From contig JALIRH010000008.1 in assembly GCA_023055505.1 (NCBI GenBank), positions 6,449,775 through 6,513,774 on the forward strand: a stretch of 64,000 nucleotides of DNA. Direction: 5' to 3'. This stretch comes from Callipepla californica brunnescens. Lineage: Eukaryota > Chordata > Aves > Galliformes > Odontophoridae. The notes beneath the pieces were generated by a model. It had not been told where the DNA came from. It made no database searches and was given only the letters and a program-made list of their open reading frames with translations. Shown piece by piece: positions 48,623-61,248 of this stretch (positions within the stretch are counted from its first letter, which is position 1; each line of letters starts with the position of its first letter). Both the position numbers and the translations under genes were made by a program.

Positions 48623-50477
48623 GTGAGTACAGCTTGTATCTGCTTTGAGTAATTCTCAAGCTCCAACCCCAGACTGCTGTCCAGCTCCTACCGATGGGGA
48701 GTAGTGATTCTATCATCAGTCTTAGTGAGGGCATGGTAGGCACATAAAACTTCTGAAAGCTTTTGTATGACATTTTTACCTTCTGTTCAGGAGAGTTTGC
48801 TTTAATGTGTAGTTTCAGGTGCTGGGGAAAAAAGAGATCTTAATTTTGACAGTAGAAATTTTTAAGTACAGCAGCAGTTTTCAAGGACTCTGTGGGAGAT
48901 CTTAAAAGCGGTAACTTCTCATTTGCATTCTTTCACTTCTTGAGTCCAAACTATTCAAAATGCAATGACCTTTCTCAAACTGTCAGTTTTCATTTGGTAG
49001 TTGGGTTACAGGAAGTCTGAATGACCGCGTTTCATTTCATTGCAAAATATGTATTCACAGCTAAATTTATTACATGCCAAATTTCTTCCTATAGAATGAG
49101 CTCTGATAATTGGCTGTGTGTTTTGTATTTGAGAAACAAAATAAAGATTCTAGATACATCAGGTGCTTCCCAAAAAAAGCTTTCCAATAGCTGTTATTCT
49201 GTCAACAACCAGAGTCAAAGCCATGTTTCTACTGACTTCTGTGAGCAGAAGATACAAGCTCATACTTACACTTCTTTTGAGTAAATGTAAAGGATAGTGG
49301 TGACATTAATAATGATGATGTTGGCTGTGGAAAACTGTGGACATCCTTTCAGGATGGAAGGGTCAGTGTTGTTTGGTATGTCTTAGAGTCATTCTGTCCC
49401 TTTTCCATTTCTACGCTTGTGTGGAGGCAGCTTGAAGTATGCACTGGTCTAGGAGAAGGAAGCTTCTTATAGCTGTAGTTGTTTGGGTTCTTGGTGTCCT
49501 GTAATATGGATAGTCTTGAAATAAGAAGGATTTACTGAGAATCCAATTTTTTTTGTTTTGCTTTTCCTAGAAGAGAACAAATTTTTCTGTCTTTTGTCCT
49601 GAATTAGGTAAAGCTTCTCAGATTGCCTTTGAATGTCCCATGCGTCACTTGCTAACATCTGATGTGGCTCTGGCTGCACCCCTTTGGATTTTAGTTTCTG
49701 ACAGCAGACCCTAGTACCAGCTGTGCTGAACATGTGTTAGCAAGCCTCTGATCCTCTGGTACTTCCTTTCTACTTGTTGTAGTCACAAGGAGAGTAGACA
49801 GCAGTCCCTGGTTTCCCTTTCTGCCAGGATAAATGGATACTATTCACGTGTACTGAAATAAGGTTACTGGGTTGGTACTGTCCTGATACCTGATAGACAG
49901 TTACTAGATATGCCAACTTAGATAGTGTTGTCTCACTGTTCTCTGTCTTGAATTTTGGCTAGTACCAGTTTTTGACTTTTTGAAGCTGAAATCCCAAATG
50001 GTTAATACATTACTTCAAGTACGATCAGGTCTGACCCTGAAGGTTTTTGTGGAGTATGTACAAAAAACAGTATTATCATTTGTACTTCTATGACCAAAAT
50101 GTATTGTTACTTCTAGTATGTAAGATATGAATAATCATTAGAAATGTTATTTCATATTGAAGATCCTCTGGTTCTACTTTTCTAAATCCAGTTTAATCCT
50201 GGAAGAAATGTCAATAGTTTGGATGAGTACTATTTACTGACATGAATTTTGTTGCTTAGTAGCAGCATGATTTGTCAGCAGTATTAAAAAGCTGCAGTTA
50301 ATGTGAGTTTAGGATAATCTTTTCAGGTGCTAGGAATGTTATCACCATGGGAATGTAAACTAACGTGGGCAGGTTCACATAGGGGTCAGTAAAATTGTCA
50401 TATAATACTTAACCAAGTCAAACTATCTTCTAATACTCTGTAGAAGTTCCAGTATTGAAATTGGTAGCCTTAATTTT
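48623..50477. other. Unique noncoding sequence
   Basis: Nothing recognisable beyond ordinary A+T-rich DNA; open frames are 60-90 codons and unconvincing. Confidence 0.5.
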
Positions 50478-50596
50478 ATTGGTGGAGATATTGGTTATTG
50501 GTTACTCTGCTCTATCAAATGGTGTTACTGTGCTCCTTGTATTGTTGGGGTTTCCATGGCAATATACAGGAAGCATTACTTCCAGTGTAACTTACA
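50478..50596 (+). mobile_element. Mariner-type transposon 3' end relic
   Basis: From CAAATGGTGTTACTG (50516) to AGCATTACTTCCAGTGTAAC, this aligns nearly gap-free with the last 85 bases of the mariner copy at 29478-30010, including the GTTTCCAT and GGAAGCATTACTT blocks. The right end is followed by TA at 50597-50598, the target dinucleotide used by mariner elements. The left end is vague and the 5' part is missing, so this is a truncated, more diverged relic. Confidence 0.72.
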
Positions 50597-53164
50597 TATA
50601 AAGTTACTTTATCAGGAATATTAGTTGTTCTCTGTTGTTCCATATTTCTCTTAAATTCCAGGCAAATCTTTTGATGCCTGAGTGTAGCTCATTTTTTTAT
50701 ATCATGCTTCTTGGAGAAGAAGAAATAGGAAGAAGTGACATGAAAGAGCATTCGATTTTCTTCACAATAATCGATATTGCTTCCTTGAATATCATGCAGT
50801 TCTTGTTTAAGAGCTAACATAGTTCCTGTTCTCGTAAAGAACCTTTGGTCTGCAGTGATGATTGAATAACAACTCCTAGATGAATACTGACAAGCGTTGT
50901 GACTCTATTCCGAGCTGCGAACAAGATCCTTTGGATGCTGCCCCATTTTTCATCACCCATCCAGTCAACAGTGAGTGAAGTTTTGAGTCAGTTGTTAATT
51001 GGAAGTGGACGTATTCATTTTTCCTGTTTAAAAATGTGTACTAATGTTGTTTTATTTTAGTTTGCTTTGGATGTTATTGGATTTATTTTCTCCTTAGGAA
51101 AGACTGCAAGGTAGACACTAAATATAGTATATTCTTGGGTTGTAGTACAGTGTAGTTTTGAGCTATGTTCTTTTGTGTCTTAGGCAGTTGCTGGTAAAAC
51201 AGGCATATTTCAGTTAGGAGTCTGCTGAACTAATCCTAAATCAATTGGTGGGAGATGGTGTGTGGATGTCTGAGGGCTGAATATGGAGAAGGTATGGAGG
51301 TATTCTTAGACTCAGAAAAGAGAGAAATGTTTCCAGTTGTGCTGTTGCTGAAAGAGGGAGAATCTGAGAATGTAACAAATAGCTGCTATGAGTATACTAG
51401 TAATTATGTGTACTACCTAAGTATGTGGCCTTAGTAGCTGTGGGTAGCAAGAAAGGGTAGTAATGGCTGTATCTGGAGGAAGACAAGTAGAAGCTGGAGC
51501 ACTTCCAGTCTTCTGGAGCTACACAGACTTGTGCTTTGATATTCAACAAAAGAGATTTTTGCAGTATTAAGACTAGCAACAGTCACTGATCTATCAAATA
51601 ACAGCAAATAATGTATTACTGTAGATAGGTTTTATGGAGGGCAGAATTTAAATTACTGGCAATTTTTTTTTAAGTCTTCAAAATGCAGCTGGATCATGGA
51701 AAATATTGTACTGAGGGCATAACACTGAGAATTAAAAAATCCTAAATCTCTAGCTGCTTCACTTTACAGTAGAGGAGTACATTCTTATTGTAATTTTTCA
51801 TGAAAATCAATAGGTACTTAATATTTGAGAAGAGAATAAAGAAGCTTCAAAATAGTGTTTAAATTTTAAGTATTTTAGACTGAAGAGAAGCATATGCATC
51901 TCGTTTTAATCTAGTTTTCATGGTGTAAATATAGTACTATCATCATACTATTTGTCTGTCTTTTGCCTAAGTGTTACAACCAAATTTGACAGCAGAGTAA
52001 TCATTTTAATTAATGGTTGAACTGAGAGGAAAAAGACAGTAAAGGCAATGCCATGATGTGAGTTCAGGCAGCCCCTCAACGTGCTGAACACTGGTGCTGC
52101 AGGATGGGCAGGGAGACAAGATGGAAAAGAAGCTGAGGATACTGTGAGGTGTTAGAGGACATTGGAGCATCAAGATAGGAATCTCATGGAGACTGTACAG
52201 AAGAAGGTGGACTTGTAGGAGTAAAATAAGGTATCATATCAAGCTAAGGAAGCATGGAGACTTCAGCCATAAATCTGCAGAACTGGGATTTAACAAGTTA
52301 ATATATTAGCACAGAGACACACTGAATCCTGTATTTGAATATAAATACATTAAACTAGACTTTAAATCTTAATCTAAATCTGACTGATTTTTTTTGTGTT
52401 CAAGGGAGTAAAATCCAAACAGCAATAACAACAAATTGTCAAAAACCAAAACCTAATGTAGTAAAATCTTCCAGAAAAAGAAAACAATTCTACATCAGTC
52501 ATGCAGTGAAATCAGACCAAACCTCCTTTTTCTTCATTCATGATTTTCTGACTGTTCCTTTAAAGCGTGGCTTTTCTGAGAGTCTGCAGAAAGCCTGCTG
52601 TGAGGAGAGAGTGAGAAGGGAGGAAAAGTTAGGGACAATGTATCCTTCTGTGTCACGAAAGACAGATTTATGATTTGAGGTCTGTCTTTATCAGGTTGAT
52701 CTGTTTTGTAGGTTGAGTATTAAAATGACTAGCTCTGGACAAATCCTTGCCCTGCTGAGAACATTAAAATGTCATAGAGTTTAATATAGAGTAATGGAAG
52801 AGAACTCTACTTGAGAAGGAGATAAAGTGAAATTCCTAAAACGGATTTTAAGACTGCTGTGAACCCTTTTTGTCTGTCTTGAATAAGTGTGTTCCACTTT
52901 AATGAGATTATTCAGAGGCGCCCATCAGGTTTTATGCACAATTTTCTGCTGGTTTTCTAACAAAGGCTTTCTGTTTTTCAATAGAATTTCCCTTCTATTC
53001 ACTTAACATAATGTCTTTATAGTTGATCAGATGTAGTCAAGTTAACTGACAGGCAAATTATCATAAACAATTATTTTCCTGATTTATATGTTTCAATTGC
53101 ACGGATGTTTATTTTGTTGTTTAGGTGCCTTTTCAAGTGTCTGCTTTTCCCTTCTCCATTCCAG
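50597..53164. other. Unique noncoding sequence
   Basis: No gene or mobile element is recognised. The sequence is A+T-rich with short chance frames. Confidence 0.5.
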
Positions 53165-53277
53165 GCTGGCTGCAGTTTTATGGTTTTGGGGCATTAGTAT
53201 TGCTGTGTCCTATCATTCTCTTTGAAGTAAAAAGAATGAGAACCTATTCAGGAGGAAGACAGACAGAAGAAGGGTAG
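53165..53277 (+). other. Candidate terminal or internal exon with hydrophobic segment
   Basis: The acceptor TTTTCCCTTCTCCATTCCAG ends at 53164. The frame starting at 53167 is open for 36 codons to a TAG at 53275-53277. It encodes a hydrophobic run (FGALVLLCPIILF) followed by basic residues (EVKRMR), the pattern of a membrane anchor with a cytosolic tail. A GTAGGG at 53274 could instead be a donor. A second frame is also open for about 20 codons, which weakens the case. I do not recognise the peptide. Confidence 0.15.
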
Positions 53278-56200
53278 GGCAGCCTATAGTCTGGTGCTGC
53301 TACCATTTGTGTATCCCGTAGCATTCATTTCAACCAAATCCACTCTCTGTTGTTATAAAAGAGGAATAAGATGCACATTAATTTTGTACTTCAGCCATTG
53401 TTTCTCCTGAGAGGAAAGGGGTTATTGTAATTCCAGATTAGTGGAAATGTGCAAGGCTTTTACTCATCTTATGCATGGAACTGATAACCCATACAGTTGG
53501 GACTGCTTATTTATTTCTTATTAATTCATTTCAGTCCTTATTCAGTCCTTTATAATTCAACTGAGCATTCACCATTTGTAAAGTGATTCTGGAAAATTGT
53601 TTTGCATAAGTAATAGTAAACACTGGCATTGCTTCCTGGCAGGTAATGAAAATGATTCATATAATTCCCGGTGGCCTAATGAGCAGAAACAGGGACTAGA
53701 GCCATGAATAGCTCATTGGCTGAAGTTTGGCAGTAGAAAAAGCTGTTGATCAGCTGTGCCTTCACTAGCAGGCATCTTTCAAATCAATTGGAAGTACTTA
53801 CCGTGGGGCTTATGGAGGGGCACAGAGGGAAGATTTGGCAGACAAATTCGAATCAGGGGAAGATGGAAGAAGAAGAAAACACCATACCTGAAATACAAAA
53901 TTAGCTGTAAACAGTGTTTTGCTTTCTCCTACTTATTTGTCAGGATTTGTAACGATGCCAAGAAGTTTTATATTCAGTGAAGCACTCCAGCAGGCTTCCA
54001 GAGTACGCCTAAGATTTTACAGCCTATGCAAATTCAGTTCTGTGAGCTCTGCCAAGTTCTTGGTATTTAAATGGGACCCCATTACTTCAAACAATTTCAT
54101 TGTCAGCCATTACACAGGAAATTCTTCCTCTTGTTTGTTTTAAAGTAAATCCAGTTTCAACTTAATTGTGATTTGGATTCCTATCTTCAAAATTGAGCCA
54201 GGGAGGCAATTTATAAAAACGTAAATAAAAGCGGTAATCAGATACTGATAGTAAAATACAACAAACAAAATCTCATCAAGTAATGAAATGACACAATTTT
54301 CTCATTTCTCTTTTTGTTTTATAACAACTGGATTGTCAGATGACTCAATTGCTTTGATTTGAAATTAGCTGCATGTCTGTAGATTCACTTACTTGTGTCA
54401 CTGCCTTTTGTCAGTGTGAATTAGGGAAACCTTCAAAAAGCTGTATCATTTAGGACAGTTTATAGTTACTATACTGTGGTGATATTTTCTTTTCTTCGCA
54501 TTTAATATCACTGTCTAAGAATCTGTTGTGCTATGATCCAAACGCCACTGCAGAAAATACTTGCCTTTCCATTTATTGCAGGAAACAGAATCAGCTCTTA
54601 AGAAGGTTTTTTATCATTCTGCTAACTTCAGACCCAAACTAAAGCTTCTTCAACTCTTCTATATATTCTCTTGGTTGAATGTAAAGAATGCTCTTACCTC
54701 AGATCTGAAATAACCAGACCTGAAAGAAATAATGAACGCTTAAGTTTAAGCACTTGACTGAATGCATTTGTGTAGATAGTCTCAAGTTGAAGGATCCTTC
54801 CATGTGAAGGAGGATTACTACATGGACCAGGTTGGTGGGAGAGGGCTGTGGATGCAGAGCCCATTTCAGCAACCAGAGCATATTCAGTTCCTTCTAATTC
54901 AACTACTAATATAATAGCAAGGAAGAATAATTTCTGTACTAACTCTTTCAGGATTTTAATTTGAGGTATCTAGGTAGTTACAAACATTAAAGTGTTAATA
55001 AGTATAATAAGTGTTAATTAAATAAAAGTAGAATAAAATAAACTGAGCTTCATATTGTTAAGATAAAAATAGAGCGTAGAGTAGGGAATGGGAGCAAACA
55101 GTAAATAAAGAGTAAGAAGAAATGAAAGTCTAATATATACAATTTATTCTTCTACACCGCTCTGCAACCCAGGTGGTTGTTTCATGCACCTCTGTAATTC
55201 TTTTTACCAGTAGTAATGAACAGCTATGCTATAAAACATATAGCTGTGCACATAACTATGAAAGCTACAGGAAAACCCATTAGTAATTATTATGAACATT
55301 TAAAAAATAGCTACTCTTTTGCTATCTGCATATGGTAGTCATCTTGGTTCAGTGAGCTCATTAGAAAAACAAAATAGTTTTGTTTGATTATGAGGTAAAT
55401 GGTACAGGAACTTCAGCAAGTGTTCCCTAACCCCAAAGCAAACGTGTGAAGGTCAAGTTCATCTCGTGGGGCTGGGAAAAAATAAAAATAAATAAATCAC
55501 AGCATTCTACATACCATGCTAGCACCCTCCAGTTTGTCACTTTTTAATATGACAGTGTGTAGAAATGGCTACCAAATGCAAATACAAGGTAATAGCTTTT
55601 TTTTTTTTCATAGGTGGTTTTCTTTTAACTGTGTGGGGAAAAAAAAAAAAGGTGTTTTATTGCATAGTTTTATTAGATACTTGATATTAGTGGAGTTCCT
55701 TCTGCCTTATGCATCAGAATCCTTAACATTGCGTATCTGCATGTGAAATATCTCTTAAATTGAAAAGAAAATTTTGAAAACAAAAACAGAGTGAAATACC
55801 TTTCTCAAAAGAGGAAGAAAGCTGAGTAGCTTTCTCAGTATTTTGTTAATTTTTAGGACAGTTATTTTGATTTATTGGGGAGAAAAATATGTTTGACTGA
55901 GTCAACAAAGTTAAACACCTTCATAGGTTTCTTAACAATTGTAAAACAAATTGGGAGATTTTTAATTTTCTTATCTCTAAGGACCATTTTGTTGTTCCAA
56001 AAAAAGTTATTTGCAGTTTTCTTATACTCCTAAAGATCCCATCCTTTAAGTATTATTTTTTTTCCTCTGCCTTTCTGTGAAAAGTGCCTATTAGTAATTT
56101 AAACTGAAAATGTTTATGTGGAACTTTGCTCTGTAAGTGACCATAAATGGCATTGCTCTTGATATTAAGAAGAAGGAAGTAAAAAAGCTATGAAAAGTAT

Positions 56201-59197
56201 AGAAGAGTTTAAGTAAATTCAATCCAAAGTCCTTAAAGAATGCGAATGCAAACCATTGTGTTGTGGGTGAGGAATAGGAAGTGTTATGCCAAATCAAATT
56301 AACAAATTAGTTTTCACTGTCCCTAAATTAAAGGAAACAAGACCGAAGATCAAATACAGATGCATAGCTTCTGACAGCAGCAGAAGGTCTGAAGCCTAAA
56401 ATGTAGATTGTTTATCAGAAGATATGACATGATTTATAGTTCCTATAAGAGCAAGGGAAGACCAAAAAAAGAGTTATCCTGCTTCCAAGTAGAGCAGGAG
56501 AGTTTTTGAAGAATTATAGGACCAATTTCCATGGGTAAATCATTCATTGGTGGTCAAGTGGTAACAGTAGCAAATACTGGTCAAGATATCACCTTCAAAC
56601 TGCAAAAAAGCACTGCTTCATTATTTACTACTTGGTTGGACCAAGTAATTTTGTCCTGAGGAATTTTGAACTATGACCTAATGAATGTGGAGAGCAGTAA
56701 GTAGGTGCAGATGCCGAGGGAGTGAAGAAGCACAAATATATTGTTTGTCTTGATAAAAATGGGGGTGGTTAATTAAATTTTGTTCTTAGAGAAATACAGA
56801 AACAAAGAATGAAACCAAACATTTGTGACCACAAAGTGGTTATGGCATCAAAGCAAGTTTGAGTAAATCATCAAAATAAAAATAGTATGGAGTCATGCAA
56901 AATTGCTTAGAAAACTGTAATTTATCAGTGTTACAAGGAGGAGCTGAGAGTCGTTTCTGTGGGTAGCTATTCTGCATTTCAGCATCATATGTTAATTCTG
57001 CAATCATCTGTATTTCTGTGAAGCTGTGGACAAAATAGAGGTGGATTGCATTTGCTAAATACATAAAAAACACTAAGAAGGGAGAGTGTGCAGTTATGCT
57101 GGTGCAGGCAAAATGGACTGTGAGTTGTTTAGGTCCTTCTTTATTCCTTGATTACCCTTCTAGGAGATAAGGTCTCTATGCATTTTTAGGTGTCCTACAG
57201 TGAGTTTTGTATTGAATAACCTCTGCAAAAATAAAGTAAAACCCAGGAATGAACTATGGTTGCTAAATATAAAGCACAATATTGTCTGTCTTTTGTGAAA
57301 TAAAACTGCTCAGGTGAGCAAGAAGGGTGTGTTCTGCCCTTTAGAAGAATACTGAAGATCTGGATTACTTTTATTGATTGCTGAGACTGCAAAAATATAT
57401 AGCTAGCTCCTAGCTACAGATCACAATGAGGTCAGTGACATTATTTTATACTTCAACTTGTGAGGTTACTTAGTGCATCTTTAAAATAACAGCTACCTTG
57501 AGTCTCATTCAGCTAGTTGAATGTATTTAATTGTAACAAAGTAGAAATAGCTGTAACAATGAATACCAAGGGATTAAACACTGATGTAAATACAGTACAA
57601 ATATTTCACCAAGGAAATGTTTTTCTTTCTTCTTTCTGCTAATTCTAAGTTCTTTCTCAGGAGTATTTTGTAAGGAATAAGGATTATATACAAAAACAAA
57701 GCTCCTGAATGCTAGTGCAAAATGTAGGCAGCAAAGCCCCTAAGATTCCCACAGTATAAGCACGCCTTCTGCAGACACATTACACAAAAGAAACCTTTTT
57801 TTTTTTTTTTTTTTTTTTTTAAGGAAAGCATTGTCATGTAAATAAAAATTCATTTTCACTGTTTATTTTTATTTTCATCCTCAGAGTTCAGTGGAATTAA
57901 CTACCCTTGTCTTCATTTGAACAATGACTGGGTCCTTATTCCCTTTCACAAAATTGTCCCTTTTTAAAAATATTGTTTTATTTACTAAACCTCTAAGCTA
58001 GTGTAAGAGAATAACACAAAGAGAGACAGCTGAAGAATTGCAAACACAGAATAATTAGGAGATCAATAAACAATTCAGTAATTTCCAGATGACTTTGAAG
58101 TGACCTTCCATAATAAAAAAAGAATAAAGCCTAAATCTGTGTAGGACATACAAATTTGGAATTATTGTTACTGTGCCAAAAGAATTAGAGTAGGTTGGTA
58201 ATGTTGATTTAGCTGTCTTGATTGTGTTGAGCTCTGCAGATCATGGAATAAAAGAGCAGTTGTGAGAACAAAAGAAGCATACACAGTGAAGAAATATTCT
58301 TAAAAATATATGTCCACAAAAGAAACAGTCTTAGAGATAATAAAATGAAGAAGTAAAAATGGAATGTGATAAACTAACACTATAGAAATATGCAAACAAA
58401 ACCCCCTCTGTAGTTCCAGGTGAAGCATAATTCCATTCTGACACATAGAATTTTAAGTGCCTATATCAAAGGTAATGAAGCTAAAAGCCACAACTATTTC
58501 ATGGTGGAAAATGACATCTACAGCCCCTTCTGTACAAACTTTCCTTACAAAGTGTTTTCTTTCTTTCTTTTCTTTTATTTTGAGGTCGGTTGGGTACAGA
58601 TGAAAATTCTTGCACTTGTATATAATTTTTCTGAAACCCTTATTGTTTCCCAAGGCTAACATCAGTATGGTTTGTTTTCCTTCAAAATTTAACTTTTCAA
58701 GCGTCTCTGTCTTTAAGCAGAAGGGCTTTCACTGTTCTCATGATATTAAACATGCAGAGTTCAGAAAGCTCCTTCTTAATGAGGTAAAAAATGTGGGAGG
58801 AGGTAGTAGTGGAGTGATGTGTGATGAGTTAAGATGCCATTCTGTGCAGCAAAATTCAGGTGTTCTGTTGTTGCTTATTGCTATTTGGACATTTAACAAT
58901 GTTCAGATACTACTGCTCACAGAGGAGCTGTGCTTCCCTTTGCCATAGAGAAACCTATTCTACAAGTGAATTGCTGTTCTGTATTTTGATAACTGAACAG
59001 TTGAGAAGTAGAGAGAAAGAACTTTTTTTTATTTTATGACCCAGCTTTTCTCCTGTAAAGCTAGTGTAATATTGTCTGTATCTGTACTTGGAGTAGCGTG
59101 TTGTCTGTTTGTGCAGATGTGCCTAGTGTGCGTTTGCCTTACGTGGAAGAAGGTAGTATGCCTGACAGTGACAGTCTGCCAACATACCACATTTTCT
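53278..59197. other. Unique noncoding sequence
   Basis: About 5.9 kb without recognisable gene or transposon. T25 lies at 57796-57820. Frames up to 112 codons exist but have no family resemblance. Confidence 0.5.
57796..57820. repeat. Poly(T) run, 25 bases
   Basis: Uninterrupted T25 followed by AAGGAAAG. No retroposon body was identified on either side. Confidence 0.9.
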
Positions 59198-59271
59198 GGG
59201 GGAGGGAGCAAAAGAAAAGACAAAAAAAAAGAAAAGAAAAAAAAAAGGGGGGGTGGGTAGAGGGGGAAGAG
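59198..59271 (+). repeat. Purine-rich tract with G-quadruplex motif
   Basis: About 74 bases are almost all A and G on the plus strand. The 3' part, 59247-59266, reads G7-T-G3-TAGA-G5, which satisfies the four-run rule (runs of at least three G, loops of one to seven bases) if the G7 is counted as two runs. The A-rich part 59211-59246 is interrupted by a C. Purine mirror tracts of this kind can form triplex DNA. A structural or regulatory role is inference. Confidence 0.8.
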
Positions 59272-61195
59272 TGACACCTCAGTTTTGGAATGTCATGAGG
59301 TATGTCAAATCAACTTTGATTTTGCCTTCTGGGTTGAGATAGCCTTCAGGAGTCAGCTTGCTTGCTTCTCTTCACAGCGCATGGCCAGGAGTAGGCAGCA
59401 CTTGGCTACACAAGCTGTATTAAAATATATCTTGGGAAAATACTAAGTACTTAAGAACAGAATGTAAACATACTGCAAGTTATTGGATTATAGGTTTATT
59501 TAAAATTGTTTTCTAGTGATGAGCTTGGAGAAACCTTCCCCACAAAAAGAACAATGGAAAGTGTCAGCCTAGGGGAAAAAAGGAATAGTAAAAGACCACT
59601 ACTCTTTTTCTAGCTTCACTTTCCAGTGTAAAACAGTGCACTTCTTTTTCATTTCAGATGACATTTTATGTTAAGCCTATGACAGTTTAATTTCAGTTAA
59701 CCACTGCAAGCAGTGCAAACGTACAAAAGAAGCAGGCAGTCATGCAATCACTGGCTGTATATGTAAATGATGTAATCCATTGTGTGGGGTCATTGTGGAG
59801 GATGCTGATTATCAAAAATGCTCTTCCCCCATAATTCTGAAAACCTTTCTGCATGACTGATGCTTACAGAAGATATCATCTATAGTTATGCAAAACTATG
59901 TGAAACTGTAATGAATTGAAATGTTAGAAGTCTGAAATATTGTCGCAATTTTGTTGCTGATTCAGTGTTCCACGTTAACTGACTCTAGTCTGAGATCTAA
60001 AATTATTTTCATTTTCTCCATTTTCAGACACATCAGTATTGTCTAAACTCGTTGTAATTCTCTTCCTGTTGTATTCAGAGGCTGTGAAGGCATTCTGTAT
60101 GATGCTGAACAGAAAACTGGAGATATTTAGGCTTGTAGTATACTCCTATTGAAAACTCTATTGTGCAACAGCACTGATCTATTCATGCATCTTTTAAATC
60201 ACGGTCTATCATTTTAAGTGTTTTATCCAGCATTTATCTTACAGAATTGCCAGTAGCAGAATCCTCTGCTCATGGGGCAGACGTAAGCATTTTCTTCCTG
60301 GAATCCTGTCAGTGTTAGATCCTTTGTAATTCCTCAGAGAGCCATTGACCGCAGATGACTGCCAAGACTGGTAATGATTTACTGCGTGTTTTGTTCTTTT
60401 TGCTTTGTTTTTCAACCATTTCAAAGTACAAGCAGATTGCTGTCACAAATATACAGATGTGGAATGATTCTATATGTTGATTTGGTTTTGCTGGTCCAAA
60501 TTTTATTCATTTCTCTATAAATGCTCTTTAATTTGTTGGAAAAAGAAATGGTAATACACAGTTCTCAGTACAGTAATGAAAAATTGTGGCTTTCTGCTGG
60601 GAAACATTACAGAAAAGGAAAGGAAAGGAAAAATGTAGGTACAAAATTAGGAAGAATGAGGGAAGAGTGAGAGAAGGGAATAGAGAAGATAAATAGAAGG
60701 ACATGAATAACTTCAACTTCACTGGCAGTTCTTTTCTTGTCAGGATGATCAAAGCCAAACCCCATTTATTTCATGAGACCACTTTTAGAAAAAGTAGGGA
60801 AAGCAACAGGAGAGCATTGCTTTGCGAAAACACTTGATTTTTTTTTCCTGCAAAATAAAATCTCATCGTTAAGAAAATGCAACAGTAAAAAAAAATCAAA
60901 TTTCTTCAAAAAATCCATCTGTTACTCTTGTTCGTGCTTGACATCCTCTGCTGAAATTAGTCCATTGAAATCAGTTATTAAAATCTGTATAAATGCTTTC
61001 ATTAGCTCTGCATTGTGCCCTACAAATGGGTTTTTTAAAAGTATAGTCTGCTCAGCAAATACTTGGCATATTAAAAATAATTCGAGTCATTAAAAATATG
61101 CAATAATATTGTTATAATAATGTGATTGTTGTCATGCAGATTCTTTACCCTTTGCTGGGCTCTCTACTTATGAGGGTCACAATTTGTGGCATAAT
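59272..61195. other. Unique noncoding sequence
   Basis: No gene is recognised. A short AAAGG array lies at 60612-60631 and is followed by purine-rich DNA to about 60701. Confidence 0.5.
60612..60631. repeat. (AAAGG)n short array
   Basis: About three to four AAAGG units ending in AAAAATG, followed by a purine-rich stretch. It is a simple repeat with no sign of a retroposon. Confidence 0.8.
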
Positions 61196-61248
61196 CAAAG
61201 TCAATGAGAGTATTTCCTTTGATTTCAATAGGTTTTGGATCTGGCTTA
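61196..61248 (+). mobile_element. CR1-L3-like 3' tail relic
   Basis: The sequence AAAGTCAATGAGAG, then CCTTTGATTTCAATAGG and TTTTGGATCTGGC, matches in order the 3' end I know for ancient L3/CR1-type LINEs and related amniote repeats (blocks AAGTCAATGGGAG, CATTGACTTCAATGG and CTTTGGATCAGGC). About four-fifths of the positions agree by eye. It is an old relic of about 50 bases with no coding potential, and sits beside the TAAT-rich sequence at 61260-61400. Confidence 0.6.
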
